Assembly: GCF_039523335.1 (NCBI RefSeq)
Contig: NZ_BAAAFC010000003.1
Coordinates: forward strand, 123,926-187,925
Reading direction: 5' to 3'
Length of the DNA stretch: 64,000 nt
Source: Marinobacter szutsaonensis
GTDB lineage: Bacteria; Pseudomonadota; Gammaproteobacteria; Pseudomonadales; Oleiphilaceae
In this document: positions 35,850 through 47,604 of the stretch, in pieces
Position numbering within the stretch: position 1 is the first letter of the stretch
Layout: the number at the start of each line of letters is the position of its first letter
Made by a program: the position numbers and the translations under genes
The notes under the pieces: model-generated
Database searches by the model: none
What the model was told of the DNA's origin: nothing
Seen by the model: the letters and a program-made list of their open reading frames with translations, nothing else

Positions 35850-36242
35850 CTAGAATACGGTGCAGATGACTTCGCCACCCACGCCGGCAGCTCGTGCGGC
35901 GCGGTCTGTCATAACGCCCTTGGACGTTGAGACAATCGCGACTCCCAGACCACCGGATACTTTCGGCAGTTCCCCAGCGCCCTTGTACTGGCGCAGACTC
36001 GGACGGCTGACCCGCTTGATCTCTTCAATAACCGGCTTACCACCGAAGTACTTCAGAGTAATCGTCAGCTCGGGCTTCGCGTCAGCTGAAACAGAGAAAT
36101 CTTCCACATAGCCTTCGTCCTTCAGGACCTGGGCTACGGAGATCTTCATTTTTGAAGACGGCATCGTAACGTCTGCTTTGGATGCCATCTGGGCATTACG
36201 GATACGGGTAAACATATCCGCAAGCGTGTCTTGCATACTCAT
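35850..36242 (-). CDS. rpsH: 30S ribosomal protein S8
   Basis: 130 residues from the ATG at 36242 ([19 protein letters not shown]); E. coli has MSMQDPIADMLTRIRN. The C-terminal [34 protein letters not shown] binds helix 21 of 16S rRNA. In enterics S8 represses translation of the spc operon at the rplE start. Confidence 0.98.
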   Translation of the reverse strand: MSMQDTLADMFTRIRNAQMASKADVTMPSSKMKISVAQVLKDEGYVEDFSVSADAKPELTITLKYFGGKPVIEEIKRVSRPSLRQYKGAGELPKVSGGLGVAIVSTSKGVMTDRAARAAGVGGEVICTVF

Positions 36243-36332
36243 TGGTATGAGGCTCCTGATCTTTTTAGTTGTGCAGCGGCTTGCCGCACCGCTTACCAAC
36301 AGGCACACCTGACCGAAGTCAGGCGGCCTATC

Positions 36333-36638
36333 TTACCAGCTTGCCTTGGTCAGGCCCGGAACGTCACCGCGCATGCCGTATTCACGGAGCTTGATCCGTG
36401 ACAGCTCGAACTTGCGCAGAACGCCGTGGGGACGACCAGTCACCTGGCAACGATTACGAAGGCGCGAAGGAGAAGCATCGCGAGGAAGCTGTTGCAGCTT
36501 CATCTGTGCATCCCAACGCTCGTCGTCGCTGGTATTCGGGTTCTTGATAATCGCCTTGAGCTCTGCACGCTTGGCTGCGTATTTAGCAACCGTCTTCTCG
36601 CGCTTGAGCTCACGCTGTTTCATGGAAACCTTAGCCAT
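36333..36638 (-). CDS. rpsN: 30S ribosomal protein S14 (zinc-free form)
   Basis: 101 residues, the long C- form without the CxxC zinc ribbon (short zinc-binding S14 has about 61). [41 protein letters not shown] is the conserved end. It belongs to the 30S head. Confidence 0.98.
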   Translation of the reverse strand: MAKVSMKQRELKREKTVAKYAAKRAELKAIIKNPNTSDDERWDAQMKLQQLPRDASPSRLRNRCQVTGRPHGVLRKFELSRIKLREYGMRGDVPGLTKASW

Positions 36639-36650
36639 GTCTCTCGTTCC

Positions 36651-37190
36651 TTATTTCTTGAACGGAAAGCCGAAGGCTTTCAGCAGTTCGCGACCTTCGT
36701 CGTCGGTACCGGCAGTCGTGGTGATGGTGATATCCAGACCACGGATCTTGTCGACCTTGTCGTACTCAATCTCGGGGAAAATGATCTGCTCACGCACACC
36801 CATGCTGTAGTTACCGCGCCCGTCGAAGGACTTGGGGTTCAGACCGCGGAAGTCACGAATGCGGGGAACCGCAATGTGAACCAGACGATCAAAGAATTCC
36901 CACATACGCTCGCCGCGCAGGGTAACCTTGCAGCCGATAGGCCAGCCTTCACGGATCTTGAAACCCGCAACGGACTTACGTGCCTTGGTAACAACCGCTT
37001 TTTGACCCGCCAGGCGCTCAAGATCCGCCACGGCATTCTCAATCAGCTTCTTGTCACCAACCGCTTCGCCGACACCCATGTTCAGGGTGATCTTTTCGAT
37101 ACGCGGCACCTGCATCACGTTCTTGTAACCGAACTCTTTCTGCAGGGCGGGTACCACTTCCTGACTGTATTGCTCTTTGCTATTTAGCAT
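36651..37190 (-). CDS. rplE: 50S ribosomal protein L5
   Basis: 179 residues from the ATG at 37190 ([21 protein letters not shown]), the same as in E. coli. The 5S rRNA-binding surface ([22 protein letters not shown]) and the P-site loop ([21 protein letters not shown]) are present. A four-codon upstream extension overlaps the space before rplX and is not needed. Confidence 0.98.
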   Translation of the reverse strand: MLNSKEQYSQEVVPALQKEFGYKNVMQVPRIEKITLNMGVGEAVGDKKLIENAVADLERLAGQKAVVTKARKSVAGFKIREGWPIGCKVTLRGERMWEFFDRLVHIAVPRIRDFRGLNPKSFDGRGNYSMGVREQIIFPEIEYDKVDKIRGLDITITTTAGTDDEGRELLKAFGFPFKK

Positions 37191-37205
37191 CGTAACCACC
37201 ACCGC

Positions 37206-37526
37206 TTACTGGTTATCGACAGCTTCGTTCGTGGACTTGAAGATCCGCACTTTGCTGCCGTCTTCCTTCACCTGAAAGCCGACACGATCGGCTTTGCCGG
37301 TCTGCGGATTAAAGATAGCCACGTTGGAAACCTGGATAGGTGCTTCTTTCTCGACGATGCCACCCGGGGTGCCCAGCATCGGGTTCGGCTTGGTGTGCTT
37401 CTTCATCATGTTGATGCCAGAAACAAGCACTCGGCCATCATCCTGAACCTTCAGGACTTTACCACGTTTGCCTTTGTCTTTGCCCGTGGTGACGATTACT
37501 TCGTCATCTCGTTTGATCTTTTTCAT
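37206..37526 (-). CDS. rplX: 50S ribosomal protein L24
   Basis: 106 residues. The KOW motif is [20 protein letters not shown] near the N-terminus. L24 starts assembly of the 50S subunit by binding the 5' end of 23S rRNA. Confidence 0.98.
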   Translation of the reverse strand: MKKIKRDDEVIVTTGKDKGKRGKVLKVQDDGRVLVSGINMMKKHTKPNPMLGTPGGIVEKEAPIQVSNVAIFNPQTGKADRVGFQVKEDGSKVRIFKSTNEAVDNQ

Positions 37527-37543
37527 AACCGGCCTCTGGTCCT

Positions 37544-37912
37544 TTAAAGTACTTCGGGTGCCAGTGAGATAATTTTCATGAACTTCTCATTACGCAGTTC
37601 ACGGGTAACCGGTCCGAAGATACGGGTACCAATCGGTGCGTCCTGATTGTTCAGAAGTACTGCCGCGTTTCCGTCGAAACGGATCAGCGAACCGTCGGGA
37701 CGGCGCACACCCTTGCGAGTGCGTACCACGACAGCTTTCAGGACCTGGCCTTTCTTCACTTTACCGCGGGGGATGGCTTCCTTGACGGTTACCTTGATGA
37801 TATCCCCTACGCTGGCGTAACGCCGGTGTGAACCGCCCAGGACCTTGATGCACATCACCTGACGCGCACCGCTGTTATCCGCGACTTCAAGCATTGTTTG
37901 AGTCTGAATCAT
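37544..37912 (-). CDS. rplN: 50S ribosomal protein L14
   Basis: 122 residues. [33 protein letters not shown] is typical. The protein contacts L19 and an intersubunit bridge. It is the first gene of the spc set; no separate strong promoter was seen in the 18-bp gap to rpsQ, so it is probably cotranscribed with the S10 genes. Confidence 0.98.
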   Translation of the reverse strand: MIQTQTMLEVADNSGARQVMCIKVLGGSHRRYASVGDIIKVTVKEAIPRGKVKKGQVLKAVVVRTRKGVRRPDGSLIRFDGNAAVLLNNQDAPIGTRIFGPVTRELRNEKFMKIISLAPEVL

Positions 37913-37930
37913 GGTTGTTCTCCGGGCGAA

Positions 37931-38197
37931 TTACACCTTGGATGCACGTTCGGTAACTTCCACCAGAGCCCAGCTCTTGGTCTTGGAGACCGGACGGGTT
38001 TCCTGGATCGTTACAGTGTCACCGATGTTGCACTGATTACTCTCATCGTGAGCGTGAATCTTGGTAGAGCGCTTCATGTACTTACCGTACAGCGGATGCT
38101 TCACCTGACGCTCGACCAGAACCACGATGGACTTGTCCATCTTGTTGCTCACGACCTTCCCGCTCAGAGTTCTGGCAGTTTGGGTAGCTTCGGTCAT
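37931..38197 (-). CDS. rpsQ: 30S ribosomal protein S17
   Basis: 88 residues. [33 protein letters not shown] is the OB-fold core. It is a primary 16S rRNA binder. The last gene of the S10 operon order, one base after rpmC. Confidence 0.98.
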   Translation of the reverse strand: MTEATQTARTLSGKVVSNKMDKSIVVLVERQVKHPLYGKYMKRSTKIHAHDESNQCNIGDTVTIQETRPVSKTKSWALVEVTERASKV

Positions 38198-38198
38198 G

Positions 38199-38390
38199 TC
38201 ACTGTCCTGCCTTTTCGTTCAATACTGTTTTCACGCGAGCGATGTCGCGCTTCACCTTGCCGAGAAGGTGAGACTGATTCAGCTGACCTGTCGCCTTGCG
38301 CATGCGCAGGTTGAACTGCTCCTTCAGGAGGTCGATCAGCTCTTTGTTCAGCTCCTCGACTGACTTTTCACGCAGCTCTGTTGCTTTCAT
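38199..38390 (-). CDS. rpmC: 50S ribosomal protein L29
   Basis: 63 residues from the ATG at 38390 ([21 protein letters not shown]), which overlaps the rplP stop as ATGA. A short two-helix hairpin protein near the exit tunnel that with L23 forms the docking site for trigger factor and SRP. Confidence 0.97.
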
Positions 38391-38803
38391 CACATCACCG
38401 TCCTCGTTACAAAGGTGGTCTGTACCGGCAGTTTGGCCGCTGCGAGTGTGAAGGCTTCGCGTGCTACGTCTTCAGCAACACCTTCCATCTCGTAGAGCAT
38501 ACGGCCTGGCTGGATCTCAGCCACCCAATACTCGACAGAACCCTTACCTTTACCCATTCGAACTTCAAGCGGCTTACCGGTAATCGGCTTGTCCGGGAAC
38601 ACCCGGATCCAGATCTTACCGCCCCGCTTGATGCGACGAGTCATGGTACGACGCGCTGCCTCAATCTGGCGCGCAGTTATACGCCCACGGCTGGTCGCCT
38701 TCAATCCGTATTCACCGAAGCTCACCTTGTTGGCACGCTGAGCAAGACCGGTGTTACGGCCTTTCATTACCTTGCGGAATTTGGTGCGTTTTGGTTGCAG
38801 CAT
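38390..38803 (-). CDS. rplP: 50S ribosomal protein L16
   Basis: 137 residues. [21 protein letters not shown] and the loop containing the conserved arginine ([25 protein letters not shown]) near the A-site tRNA are present. L16 is needed for peptidyl transferase centre maturation. Confidence 0.98.
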
Positions 38804-38815
38804 AAGAGTGCCCCT

Positions 38816-39499
38816 TTACTTAGAACCTTTCTTCCCAGAGGCTTTCTTGTCAGCACGGACCTGCTCCATACCACCAAGAATCTCACCTTTGAAGATCCAT
38901 ACCTTGACGCCGATAACGCCGTAAGTGGTATGCGCTTCGTAGGTTGCGTAATCAATATCTGCACGCAGTGTGTGCAGAGGTACACGACCTTCGCGATACC
39001 ACTCGGAACGTGCGATTTCAGCACCCCCAAGACGACCGCCTACCTGGATCTTGATACCCTTGGCGCCCTGACGCATGGCGTTCTGTACCGCACGCTTCAT
39101 GGCGCGACGGAACATCACACGACGCTCGAGCTGACCGGCAACGTTCTGCGCTACCAGGCGGGCATCCAGGTCCGGCTTGCGGACTTCCTCGATGTTGATG
39201 TGCACAGGCACACCCATCATGTCGCTGACTTCGCGACGCAGACGGTCAACATCTTCACCCTTCTTGCCGATAACAATACCGGGACGGGCTGTATGGATCG
39301 TGATCCGGGCGTTCTGAGCCGGGCGCTCGATCACAATCTTGCTGACAGACGCCTTAACCAGACGCTTGTCCAGGAACTCGCGAACCTGAATATCATTCAG
39401 CAGGTTCTTGGAGTAGTCCTTCTTGTCGGCATACCAGACTGAGTTGTGCTCTTTGATCACACCCAGGCGAATGCCGGTTGGATTTACTTTATGACCCAT
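38816..39499 (-). CDS. rpsC: 30S ribosomal protein S3
   Basis: 227 residues. [24 protein letters not shown] is followed by a KH type 2 domain (about 39-108, with [12 protein letters not shown]). With S4 and S5 it forms the mRNA entry tunnel and helicase site. The C-terminal tail is Lys-rich ([13 protein letters not shown]). Confidence 0.98.
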   Translation of the reverse strand: MGHKVNPTGIRLGVIKEHNSVWYADKKDYSKNLLNDIQVREFLDKRLVKASVSKIVIERPAQNARITIHTARPGIVIGKKGEDVDRLRREVSDMMGVPVHINIEEVRKPDLDARLVAQNVAGQLERRVMFRRAMKRAVQNAMRQGAKGIKIQVGGRLGGAEIARSEWYREGRVPLHTLRADIDYATYEAHTTYGVIGVKVWIFKGEILGGMEQVRADKKASGKKGSK

Positions 39500-39510
39500 C
39501 TGAGCATCTC

Positions 39511-39843
39511 CTACTTGTCGGCGACCTTGACGGTGATATGACAGGTGCGCTTGAAAATACGGTCAGCGCGCCCCTTGGCTCGAGCTTTGATTCGCTTGAG
39601 CGTCGGGCCCTCATCCACCATGACGGTGGAAACCCGCAGATCATCTACGTCCAGACCTTCGTTGTGCTCAGCGTTGGCAATGGCGGATTCAAGAGCTTTC
39701 TTGATCACAACCGCCGCCTTCTTCGGGCTGAAAGTCAGAATGTTCAGGGCGTCCTCAACAGCCTTGCCGCGTACCTGGTCAGCGACAAGACGCGCTTTTT
39801 GAGCTGAGAGGCGAGCGCCCTTGTACTTGGCTGCTACTTCCAT
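39511..39843 (-). CDS. rplV: 50S ribosomal protein L22
   Basis: 110 residues from the ATG at 39843 ([26 protein letters not shown]). The beta hairpin that reaches into the exit tunnel ends the protein ([21 protein letters not shown]). A longer frame from 39990 runs through rpsS and is rejected. Confidence 0.98.
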   Translation of the reverse strand: MEVAAKYKGARLSAQKARLVADQVRGKAVEDALNILTFSPKKAAVVIKKALESAIANAEHNEGLDVDDLRVSTVMVDEGPTLKRIKARAKGRADRIFKRTCHITVKVADK

Positions 39844-39859
39844 TTCTATTACCTCAGAA

Positions 39860-40135
39860 TCAGCGTTTAGCTTTCTTGTCGGCCGCATGACCACGATAAG
39901 TACGCGTTGCCGCGAACTCACCCAGTTTATGCCCCACCATATCTTCGGTGACATAAACCGGCACGTGCTGCTTGCCGTTGTGGACTGCAATGGTCAGGCC
40001 TACCATCTCCGGAAAGACTGTTGACCGGCGGGACCAGGTTTTAATGGGCCGCTTGTCGTTAGCTTCCAGAGCTGCCTCGACCTTCTTCAACAGATGCAGG
40101 TCTATAAAAGGACCTTTCTTCAAAGAACGTGGCAC
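39860..40135 (-). CDS. rpsS: 30S ribosomal protein S19
   Basis: 91 residues, GTG start at 40135. [20 protein letters not shown] and the C-terminal [24 protein letters not shown] are conserved. It binds S13 in the 30S head. Confidence 0.98.
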   Translation of the reverse strand: MPRSLKKGPFIDLHLLKKVEAALEANDKRPIKTWSRRSTVFPEMVGLTIAVHNGKQHVPVYVTEDMVGHKLGEFAATRTYRGHAADKKAKR

Positions 40136-40159
40136 AGCAAATTACCTCTATGTAGTCGT

Positions 40160-40987
40160 TTACTTGGCCGAACGACGACGTACTATCATCTTGTCAGTAC
40201 GCTTGTTCTTACGAGTCTTATGCCCTTTGGTCGGAACACCCCACGGAGTAACCGGGTGACGTCCGCCAGAGGTACGCCCTTCACCACCACCATGCGGGTG
40301 GTCAACTGGGTTCATAGCAACACCACGTACTGTTGGCCGTTTGCCGCGCCAACGTGATGCACCCGCTTTACCAAGTTGCTTGAGGCTGTGCTCGCTGTTG
40401 GATACTTCACCCAGCGTGGCACGGCAATCTACAAGCACCTTTCGCATTTCACCTGAACGCAGGCGGATGGTGGCATATGCACCTTCCCGAGCAACCAGCT
40501 GTACGGATGCGCCCGCGGAGCGAGCCAGCTGGGCACCTTTGCCAGGCTTGAGTTCGACGCAGTGGACCACGGAACCGACCGGAATGTTCCGGAGCGGCAG
40601 AGTGGAACCCACCTTGATCGGCGCGTCGATACCGGAGCGCACCGGATCACCGATCTGCATACCTTTGGGAGCGATGATGTAGCGGCGCTCGCCATCGGCG
40701 TACTTCAGCAGTGCAATGTGCGCAGAGCGGTTCGGATCGTATTCCAGGCGTTCGATGACCGCCGGGATACCATCTTTGGTCCGCTTGAAGTCGATAACAC
40801 GGTAGTGCTGCTTGTGGCCACCACCGATGTGACGAGTAGTAATGCGACCAACATTGTTACGGCCACCAGACTTACTCTTTGTTTCTACCAACGGCTCGTA
40901 AGGACGTCCTTTGTGCAGATCCGGGTTGTAAAGTTTTACAACATGACGGCGTCCGGCAGATGTTGGCTTGGTTTTGACGATCGGCAT
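40160..40987 (-). CDS. rplB: 50S ribosomal protein L2
   Basis: 275 residues. The conserved histidine segment [35 protein letters not shown] at the C-terminal domain is complete. L2 binds 23S domain IV and supports peptidyl transferase activity and subunit association. Confidence 0.98.
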   Translation of the reverse strand: MPIVKTKPTSAGRRHVVKLYNPDLHKGRPYEPLVETKSKSGGRNNVGRITTRHIGGGHKQHYRVIDFKRTKDGIPAVIERLEYDPNRSAHIALLKYADGERRYIIAPKGMQIGDPVRSGIDAPIKVGSTLPLRNIPVGSVVHCVELKPGKGAQLARSAGASVQLVAREGAYATIRLRSGEMRKVLVDCRATLGEVSNSEHSLKQLGKAGASRWRGKRPTVRGVAMNPVDHPHGGGEGRTSGGRHPVTPWGVPTKGHKTRKNKRTDKMIVRRRSAK

Positions 40988-41004
40988 ATTACGACCCCTT
41001 TACC

Positions 41005-41298
41005 TTATTCCACATCCAGAAAATCGATGTCCTGACCTTCTGCCAGCTTGACGTAAGCCTTACGAATGTCATTACGCTTGCCGAACCCGCGGATAGTGCG
41101 CTTGAGCTTACCCTTACGGTTCAGAACCTGAACACCTTCTACGGTGACGTTGAACAACTGCTCAACGGCTTTTTTGATCTCCGGCTTGGTGGCGTCAGGC
41201 GCTACACGGAACACGACTTGGCCGCGCTCAGCTGCCAGAGATGCTTTCTCTGATACGTGCGGTCCCAGCAGGACCTTGTAAATACGTTCCTGATTCAT
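41005..41298 (-). CDS. rplW: 50S ribosomal protein L23
   Basis: 97 residues. [21 protein letters not shown] and the exit-tunnel loop ([28 protein letters not shown]) are typical. It docks trigger factor and SRP. Its ATG overlaps the rplD stop. Confidence 0.98.
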   Translation of the reverse strand: MNQERIYKVLLGPHVSEKASLAAERGQVVFRVAPDATKPEIKKAVEQLFNVTVEGVQVLNRKGKLKRTIRGFGKRNDIRKAYVKLAEGQDIDFLDVE

Positions 41299-41900
41299 CC
41301 CAGCATCTCCTCGATCTTCTTCAGAGCGGGAACAGTCACCACGACTTTTTCGAAGGCAACCAGGCTGACCGGGTCCAGGCCTGCCACGTCACGAACATCC
41401 ACGTGGGGAATGTTGCGGGAAGCCAGGTGCAGGTTCTGCTCGACGTTGTCGGACAGAATCAGTGCATTGGATACACCGATGTCCTTCAGCTTGGCATTGA
41501 AGGCCTTGGTCTTCGGGGTTTCGACGTTCATGTCGTCAACCACCACCAGACGCTCCTGGCGCACCAGCTCCGAAAAAATGGAGCGCATGGCCGCACGATA
41601 CATCTTGCGGTTGACCTTCTGCTCAAAGTCGCGGGGCTTGGCAGCAAAAGTTACGCCACCAGAGCGCCAGATCGGGCTACGAATAGTACCCGCACGGGCA
41701 CGACCAGTGCCCTTCTGACGCCAGGGCTTCTTGCCACCGCCACTGACTTCGGAACGTGTCTTCTGAGCCTTGGTACCCTGACGACCGGCTGCCATGTAGG
41801 CAGTGACCACCTGGTGAACCAGGGACTCGTTGAAATCTTTGGCAAACGCAGCGTCGGAAACAGAGATTCCCTTGCCACTACCAGTAATTGTCAATTCCAT
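41295..41900 (-). CDS. rplD: 50S ribosomal protein L4
   Basis: 201 residues, same length as E. coli L4. The extended tunnel loop [34 protein letters not shown] is intact. In E. coli L4 represses the S10 operon through its long leader; the leader here is short (see the rpsJ promoter). Confidence 0.98.
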   Translation of the reverse strand: MELTITGSGKGISVSDAAFAKDFNESLVHQVVTAYMAAGRQGTKAQKTRSEVSGGGKKPWRQKGTGRARAGTIRSPIWRSGGVTFAAKPRDFEQKVNRKMYRAAMRSIFSELVRQERLVVVDDMNVETPKTKAFNAKLKDIGVSNALILSDNVEQNLHLASRNIPHVDVRDVAGLDPVSLVAFEKVVVTVPALKKIEEMLG

Positions 41901-41911
41901 CGCACCGCTCC

Positions 41912-42550
41912 TCAGGCTTTGACTGCAGGCTTGATGACAACATCGCCGCCAGTTGCGCCGGGGACGGCACCACTTACCAGCAGCAGGTTGCGCTCGGCGT
42001 CGACACGGACGATCTTCAGGTTCTGCACGGTGACCTGTGCGTTACCCATCTGGCCCGCCATCTTCTTGCCCTTGAATACCTTGCCCGGGGTCTGGTTCTG
42101 ACCGATGGAACCCGGAGCACGGTGAGACAGGGAGTTACCGTGAGTAGCGTCTTGCATGGAGAAGTTCCAGCGCTTCACACCACCCTGGAAGCCCTTACCC
42201 TTGGACTGACCGATGGCATCAACCACCTGACCGTCTTCAAATACAGAGGCAGTAATCTCGCCGCCAGCGGCCAGATCTTCACCTTCGCCATCCGCCAGAC
42301 GGAATTCCCAGACACCACGGCCGGCTTCAACGCCCGCCTTAGCAAAGTGACCTGCTTCCGCCTTGGTTACACGAGAGGAACGACGGGCGCCTACAGTTAC
42401 CTGAACGGCACGATAACCATCGCTTTCAAGAGTTTTCAGCAGGGTAATGCGGTTGGGCTCAACCTCGATTACCGTTACGGGCAGCGCCTGCCCATCTTCC
42501 GTAAAAATACGGGTCATACCGGCCTTGCGACCGACAACACCAATTGCCAT
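41912..42550 (-). CDS. rplC: 50S ribosomal protein L3
   Basis: 212 residues. [29 protein letters not shown] opens the fold; the finger near the peptidyl transferase centre contains [33 protein letters not shown] with the Gln methylated by PrmB in enterics. L3 initiates 50S assembly with L24. Confidence 0.98.
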   Translation of the reverse strand: MAIGVVGRKAGMTRIFTEDGQALPVTVIEVEPNRITLLKTLESDGYRAVQVTVGARRSSRVTKAEAGHFAKAGVEAGRGVWEFRLADGEGEDLAAGGEITASVFEDGQVVDAIGQSKGKGFQGGVKRWNFSMQDATHGNSLSHRAPGSIGQNQTPGKVFKGKKMAGQMGNAQVTVQNLKIVRVDAERNLLLVSGAVPGATGGDVVIKPAVKA

Positions 42551-42626
42551 GTTTCACCTCTTAAGTGTACGGGGCTCGCACCCTCTATGGCCTTATGACA
42601 GTTACACAGACTAATACCGGGCGGTA

Positions 42627-42938
42627 TTAGCCGAGGCTGATCTGAACGTCTACACCTGCTGCCAGGTCCAGCTTCATCAGAGCATCAACTGTCTTCTCCG
42701 TCGGCTCAACGATGTCGAGCAGACGCTTATGCGTACGAATTTCATACTGATCGCGCGCGTCCTTGTTGACGTGCGGAGAGATCAATACTGTGTACTTTTC
42801 CTTCCGCGTCGGCAGAGGAATCGGGCCACGCACCTGAGCGCCGGTCCGCTTTGCGGTATCGACGATCTCCTGCGTGGACTGGTCGATCAGGCGGTAATCA
42901 AACGCCTTCAACCGAATTCGAATTTTTTGGCTTTGCAT
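42627..42938 (-). CDS. rpsJ: 30S ribosomal protein S10 (NusE)
   Basis: 103 residues, as in E. coli. [21 protein letters not shown] and [33 protein letters not shown] are conserved. Besides its 30S head role it binds NusB in antitermination and links NusG to ribosomes. First gene of the S10 operon. Confidence 0.98.
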
Positions 42939-42999
42939 GATGCACCAAACTCCACTCGTAGCAGCTACTGTTTAGCCGACCTTCAAAAAAAGGAGCCGC

Positions 43000-43028
43000 A
43001 TTGTATGCATAATACCCAACCCTGTCAA
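43000..43028 (-). promoter_or_regulatory. Strong sigma-70 promoter of the S10 operon
   Basis: On the - strand a perfect TTGACA (43023-43028) and TACAAT (43000-43005) are separated by 17 bp. The predicted start near 42993 gives a 5' leader of only about 55 nt before rpsJ. Confidence 0.88.
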
Positions 43029-43075
43029 CAGCTATGCTGGATGACCAGGTCGGGCAGACTTTGCGACTGAAACAG

Positions 43076-43103
43076 AAAAAGGGGCTGATGGTTCAGCCCC
43101 TTT
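43076..43103 (-). terminator. Rho-independent terminator after tuf (str operon end)
   Basis: On the - strand GGGGCTGA, loop ACCA, TCAGCCCC, then T5. It ends the str operon 20 bp after the tuf stop and isolates it from the S10 promoter. Confidence 0.93.
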
Positions 43104-43123
43104 CTCAGGATCAAGCGAGCAGA

Positions 43124-44320
43124 TTACTCGATGATCTTGGAGACCACGCCGGCACCAACGGTACGGCCGCCTTCGCGGATCGCGAAGCGCAGACCATCTT
43201 CCATGGCGATCGGAGCGATCAGGGTAACACTCATCTTCACGTTGTCACCCGGCATAACCATTTCCACGCCTTCCGGCAGTTCACAGGAACCGGTTACGTC
43301 GGTGGTACGGAAGTAGAACTGCGGACGGTAGCCCTTGAAGAACGGAGTATGACGGCCGCCTTCTTCTTTGGACAGTACGTACACTTCGCACTCGAACTTG
43401 GTGTGCGGAGTGATGGAGCCCGGAACCGCCAGTACCTGACCACGCTCAACGTCGTCACGCTTGGTACCACGCAGCAGAACACCAACGTTCTCACCAGCAC
43501 GGCCTTCGTCCAGCAGCTTGCGGAACATCTCAACACCGGTACAAGTGGTCTTGACGGTATCTTTGATACCAACGATTTCCACTTCGTCACCAACCTTGAT
43601 GATGCCACGCTCAACACGACCGGTTACAACAGTACCACGACCGGAGATGGAGAATACGTCCTCGATCGGCATCAGGAACGGCTGATCGATCGCACGCTCC
43701 GGATCCGGGATGTACTCGTCCAGGGCTTCTACCAGCTTCTTCACAGCGGTAGTACCCATCTCGTTGTCGTCTTTGCCTTCCAGCGCCATCAGCGCGGAAC
43801 CGGTGATGATCGGAGTGTCGTCACCCGGGAAGTCGTACTGGCTCAGCAGATCACGAACTTCCATCTCGACCAGCTCCAGCAGCTCCTCGTCATCGACCAT
43901 GTCCGCCTTGTTCAGGAACACAACGATGTAAGGAACGCCAACCTGACGGGACAGCAGGATGTGCTCACGAGTCTGCGGCATGGGGCCGTCAGCTGCGGAA
44001 CAAACCAGGATCGCGCCGTCCATCTGCGCCGCACCAGTGATCATGTTCTTCACATAGTCAGCGTGACCCGGGCAGTCTACGTGGGCGTAGTGACGGGCCG
44101 GAGAATCGTACTCAACGTGAGAGGTCGCGATGGTGATACCACGGGCCTTCTCTTCCGGCGCGTTATCGATCTGGTCAAACGCGCTGGCTGAACCTGTACC
44201 CCACACTTCGTGACATACACGAGTCAGAGCAGCGGTCAGAGTGGTCTTACCATGGTCAACGTGACCAATAGTACCCACGTTTACGTGCGGTTTACTGCGC
44301 TCAAATTTTTCTTTAGACAC
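43124..44320 (-). CDS. tufA: Elongation factor Tu, str operon copy
   Basis: 398 residues. EF-Tu carries aminoacyl-tRNA to the ribosome as a GTP complex. G domain motifs: GHVDHGKTT (about 19-27), [12 protein letters not shown] and [10 protein letters not shown]; domains II and III end with [14 protein letters not shown]. The start is GTG at 44320. The coding sequence matches the second copy at 59687-60883 at all but three positions that I found: the first base of the start codon, the third base of codon 2, and one synonymous Cys codon (43388). The encoded proteins are identical. Confidence 0.98.
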   Translation of the reverse strand: MSKEKFERSKPHVNVGTIGHVDHGKTTLTAALTRVCHEVWGTGSASAFDQIDNAPEEKARGITIATSHVEYDSPARHYAHVDCPGHADYVKNMITGAAQMDGAILVCSAADGPMPQTREHILLSRQVGVPYIVVFLNKADMVDDEELLELVEMEVRDLLSQYDFPGDDTPIITGSALMALEGKDDNEMGTTAVKKLVEALDEYIPDPERAIDQPFLMPIEDVFSISGRGTVVTGRVERGIIKVGDEVEIVGIKDTVKTTCTGVEMFRKLLDEGRAGENVGVLLRGTKRDDVERGQVLAVPGSITPHTKFECEVYVLSKEEGGRHTPFFKGYRPQFYFRTTDVTGSCELPEGVEMVMPGDNVKMSVTLIAPIAMEDGLRFAIREGGRTVGAGVVSKIIE

Positions 44321-44354
44321 GGTTACACCTCTTCCTGTTACTTAAGTCCTGGGA

Positions 44355-46460
44355 TCAACCCTTTTTAATGATCGCTTCGGCAATGTTCGAAGGAGCTTCC
44401 ATGTAGCGGGAGAACTCCATCGCATAAGACGCCCGGCCCTGTGTTGCAGAACGCAGGTCGGTGGCGTAACCGAACATCTCCGACAACGGAACTTCAGCAC
44501 GGATAATCTTGCCCGACGGGCCTTCTTCCATGCCCTGCACGAGGCCGCGACGACGGTTCAGGTCGCCAACAACGTCCCCCATGTATTCTTCAGGGGTGAC
44601 CACCTCTACCTTCATGATCGGCTCAAGAAGGGCAGGATTCGCTTCGAGGGCGCCTTTCTTCATCGCCATGGAACCGGCGATCTTGAAGGCCATCTCGTTG
44701 GAGTCAACGTCGTGGTAGGAACCATCATACAGGACCGCCTTGATACCCAGCAGCGGATAGCCGGCCAGACAGCCGTTCTGCATCTGCTCTTCGATACCTT
44801 GCTGAACTGCGGGGATGTATTCCTTCGGAACCACACCACCAACGATCTCGTTCACGAAGATAAAGTTTTCGCCATCCTCGTCATCCAGAGGCAGCGGCTC
44901 CAGCTTCACCTTGACGTGACCGTACTGACCGCGACCACCGGACTGACGTACGAACTTGCCTTCGACGTCCACCGGCTTGCGGATGCACTCACGGTAGGCT
45001 ACCTGCGGCTTACCGATGTTGGCTTCAACCTTGAATTCGCGACGCATACGGTCAACGATGATGTCCAGGTGCAGCTCGCCCATACCGGAGATAATGGTCT
45101 GACCGGACTCTTCGTCGGTACGAACGCGGAAAGACGGATCTTCCTGGGCCAGCTTGCCCAGCGCCACGCCCATCTTCTCCTGGTCAGCCTTGGACTTCGG
45201 CTCTACCGCAACGGAGATTACCGGCTCAGGGAATTCCATGCGCTCGAGAATGATCTTGTGGTTCTCGTCACACAGGGTGTCACCGGTGGTCACACTCTTG
45301 AGGCCGATGGCCGCAGCGATGTCGCCCGCCAGAACCTCTTTGATCTCCTGACGCTCCTTGGAGTGCATCTGAACCATACGGCCGACGCGCTCTTTCTTGC
45401 CCTTCACGGAGTTGTAAACGGCATTGCCGGATTCCAGCTTGCCCGAGTAAACCCGGAAGAAGGTCAGAGTGCCAACGAACGGGTCAGTGGCAATCTTGAA
45501 CGCCAGCGCAGCGAACGGAGCGTCGTCATCAACCGGACGGGTTTCTTCAGTGCCTTCGTCATCAACTTCACCACGGATGGCCTTGACTTCGTCCGGCGCA
45601 GGCAGAAACTCGATAACAGAGTCCAGAACCGCCTGAACACCCTTGTTCTTGAACGCAGAACCACAGGTGGCAACAACGATTTCGTTGGCCAGGGTACGCA
45701 GGCGCAGCCCCTTCTTGATCTCGTCAATGGACAGCTCACCTTCCTCGAGGTACTTCTCCATCAACTCTTCGTTGGCCTCTGCGGCGGCTTCAACCATCTG
45801 CTCGCGGTACATGGCGACTTCGTCTTCCATTTCCGCAGGAACATCTTTCTGCTCGTAGGTCGCACCAGAGTCAGCTTCGTTCCAGTAGATAGCCTTGTTA
45901 CGGATCAGATCCACAATGCCGGCAAACTCGTCCTCAGCGCCGATCGGCAGCTGGATGGGAACGCAGTTGGCGCCCAGACGGTTCTTGATCTGATCAACAA
46001 CACGCAGGAAGTTGGCACCGGCACGGTCCATCTTGTTGACGAACACCATGCGAGGCACTTCATACTTGTTGGCCTGACGCCATACAGTCTCGGACTGGGG
46101 CTCAACACCGGAGGAACCACAGAACACGACCACAGCACCGTCGAGTACGCGCAGGGAACGCTCTACCTCGATAGTGAAGTCAACGTGCCCCGGGGTGTCG
46201 ATGATGTTGATCCGGTGCTCCGGGTACTGCTTGTCCATACCCTGCCAGAATGTAGTGGTCGCAGCAGAGGTAATGGTGATACCACGCTCCTGCTCCTGCT
46301 CCATCCAGTCCATGGTAGCAGCGCCATCATGAACCTCACCGATCTTGTGGGAGATACCTGTGTAGAACAGGACCCGCTCGGTGGTAGTGGTTTTGCCCGC
46401 ATCAACGTGCGCACAAATACCAATGTTTCTGTATCGCTTGATCGGAGTCTTGCGTGCCAC
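44355..46460 (-). CDS. fusA: Elongation factor G
   Basis: 701 residues (E. coli 704). The GTPase drives ribosomal translocation and, with RRF, recycling. P-loop AHVDAGKTT (about 17-25), DTPGHVDFT and [10 protein letters not shown] are in the G domain; domains II-V follow, including [28 protein letters not shown] in domain IV. The start is GTG at 46460, 18 bp after rpsG. Member of the str operon rpsL-rpsG-fusA-tuf. Confidence 0.98.
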   Translation of the reverse strand: MARKTPIKRYRNIGICAHVDAGKTTTTERVLFYTGISHKIGEVHDGAATMDWMEQEQERGITITSAATTTFWQGMDKQYPEHRINIIDTPGHVDFTIEVERSLRVLDGAVVVFCGSSGVEPQSETVWRQANKYEVPRMVFVNKMDRAGANFLRVVDQIKNRLGANCVPIQLPIGAEDEFAGIVDLIRNKAIYWNEADSGATYEQKDVPAEMEDEVAMYREQMVEAAAEANEELMEKYLEEGELSIDEIKKGLRLRTLANEIVVATCGSAFKNKGVQAVLDSVIEFLPAPDEVKAIRGEVDDEGTEETRPVDDDAPFAALAFKIATDPFVGTLTFFRVYSGKLESGNAVYNSVKGKKERVGRMVQMHSKERQEIKEVLAGDIAAAIGLKSVTTGDTLCDENHKIILERMEFPEPVISVAVEPKSKADQEKMGVALGKLAQEDPSFRVRTDEESGQTIISGMGELHLDIIVDRMRREFKVEANIGKPQVAYRECIRKPVDVEGKFVRQSGGRGQYGHVKVKLEPLPLDDEDGENFIFVNEIVGGVVPKEYIPAVQQGIEEQMQNGCLAGYPLLGIKAVLYDGSYHDVDSNEMAFKIAGSMAMKKGALEANPALLEPIMKVEVVTPEEYMGDVVGDLNRRRGLVQGMEEGPSGKIIRAEVPLSEMFGYATDLRSATQGRASYAMEFSRYMEAPSNIAEAIIKKG

Positions 46461-46478
46461 GATATAAACCTCGGCTGA

Positions 46479-46967
<489 letters not shown>

Positions 46968-46988
46968 CTAAAAGGTCTTCAGGAACCC

Positions 46989-47012
46989 CTGAGATAGCAA
47001 AATGCTACTCAG
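46989..47012 (-). promoter_or_regulatory. Hairpin in the rpsL-rpsG intergenic region, candidate S7 site
   Basis: On the - strand CTGAGTAGCA and TGCTA(T)CTCAG pair with one bulged T around a TTT loop. It lies 40-63 nt upstream of the rpsG ATG within a 115-nt gap, the location of the S7 autoregulatory site in E. coli. The functional call is by analogy. The remainder of the gap shows no gene. Confidence 0.5.
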
Positions 47013-47064
47013 CCTTACTCTTACCGTTCTGACAAGCAACGATAAAAGACACCCGTGCGGGACA

Positions 47065-47439
47065 TCAGGACTTGGGTCGTTTTGCACCGTACTTGGAGCG
47101 GCCCTGCTTACGGTTCTGAACACCCTGGGTATCCAAAGTACCGCGAACAGTGTGATAGCGCACACCCGGAAGGTCCTTTACTCGACCGCCACGGATCAGC
47201 ACAACACTGTGCTCCTGAAGGTTGTGACCTTCACCACCAATGTATGAGGAAACCTCGTAGCCGTTGGTCAGACGAACACGACACACTTTACGCAGTGCTG
47301 AGTTCGGCTTCTTCGGCGTTGTGGTGTACACACGAGTGCACACACCACGGCGCTGAGGACAGGCCTGGAGCGCGGGAACGTCGCTCTTGGCTACCTTGCG
47401 CTTACGAGGCTTACGCACCAACTGATTAATCGTTGCCAT
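47065..47439 (-). CDS. rpsL: 30S ribosomal protein S12
   Basis: 124 residues from the ATG at 47439 ([20 protein letters not shown]); a longer upstream frame is rejected. The decoding-site loops are wild type: [12 protein letters not shown] with Lys43 and [15 protein letters not shown] with Lys88 and Asp89 (the residue methylthiolated by RimO in enterics). No streptomycin-resistance substitution is seen at Lys43 or Lys88. First gene of the str operon. Confidence 0.98.
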   Translation of the reverse strand: MATINQLVRKPRKRKVAKSDVPALQACPQRRGVCTRVYTTTPKKPNSALRKVCRVRLTNGYEVSSYIGGEGHNLQEHSVVLIRGGRVKDLPGVRYHTVRGTLDTQGVQNRKQGRSKYGAKRPKS

Positions 47440-47510
47440 GTAAGCAAACTCCAAAAAACCATACCAATGAAACTTACCCCCAATGCAGGGGGTAAAATTT
47501 AAGGGACGCA

Positions 47511-47539
47511 AGTGTAAGCCCGCGCCCCAAGTCAGTCAA
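47511..47539 (-). promoter_or_regulatory. Sigma-70 promoter of the str operon
   Basis: On the - strand TTGACT (47534-47539) and TACACT (47511-47516) have 17-bp spacing. A CCCCC/GGGGG stem (CCCCC TGCATT GGGGG) lies in the roughly 65-nt leader before rpsL. Confidence 0.82.
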
Positions 47540-47551
47540 GATGACTGATCT

Positions 47552-47591
47552 CTTTTTAACCACCTCACGGGTAGGTATCTACCCGGAGGTG
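47552..47591 (-). terminator. Terminator after rpoC
   Basis: On the - strand CACCTC-CGGGTAG and CTACCCG-(T)GAGGTG form a 13-bp stem with one bulge and loop ATAC, followed by GTTAAAAAG. The T-run is short and interrupted, so termination may be partial. It lies between the rpoC stop and the rpsL promoter. Confidence 0.65.
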
Positions 47592-47604
47592 ATCACGCCG
47601 GAAC

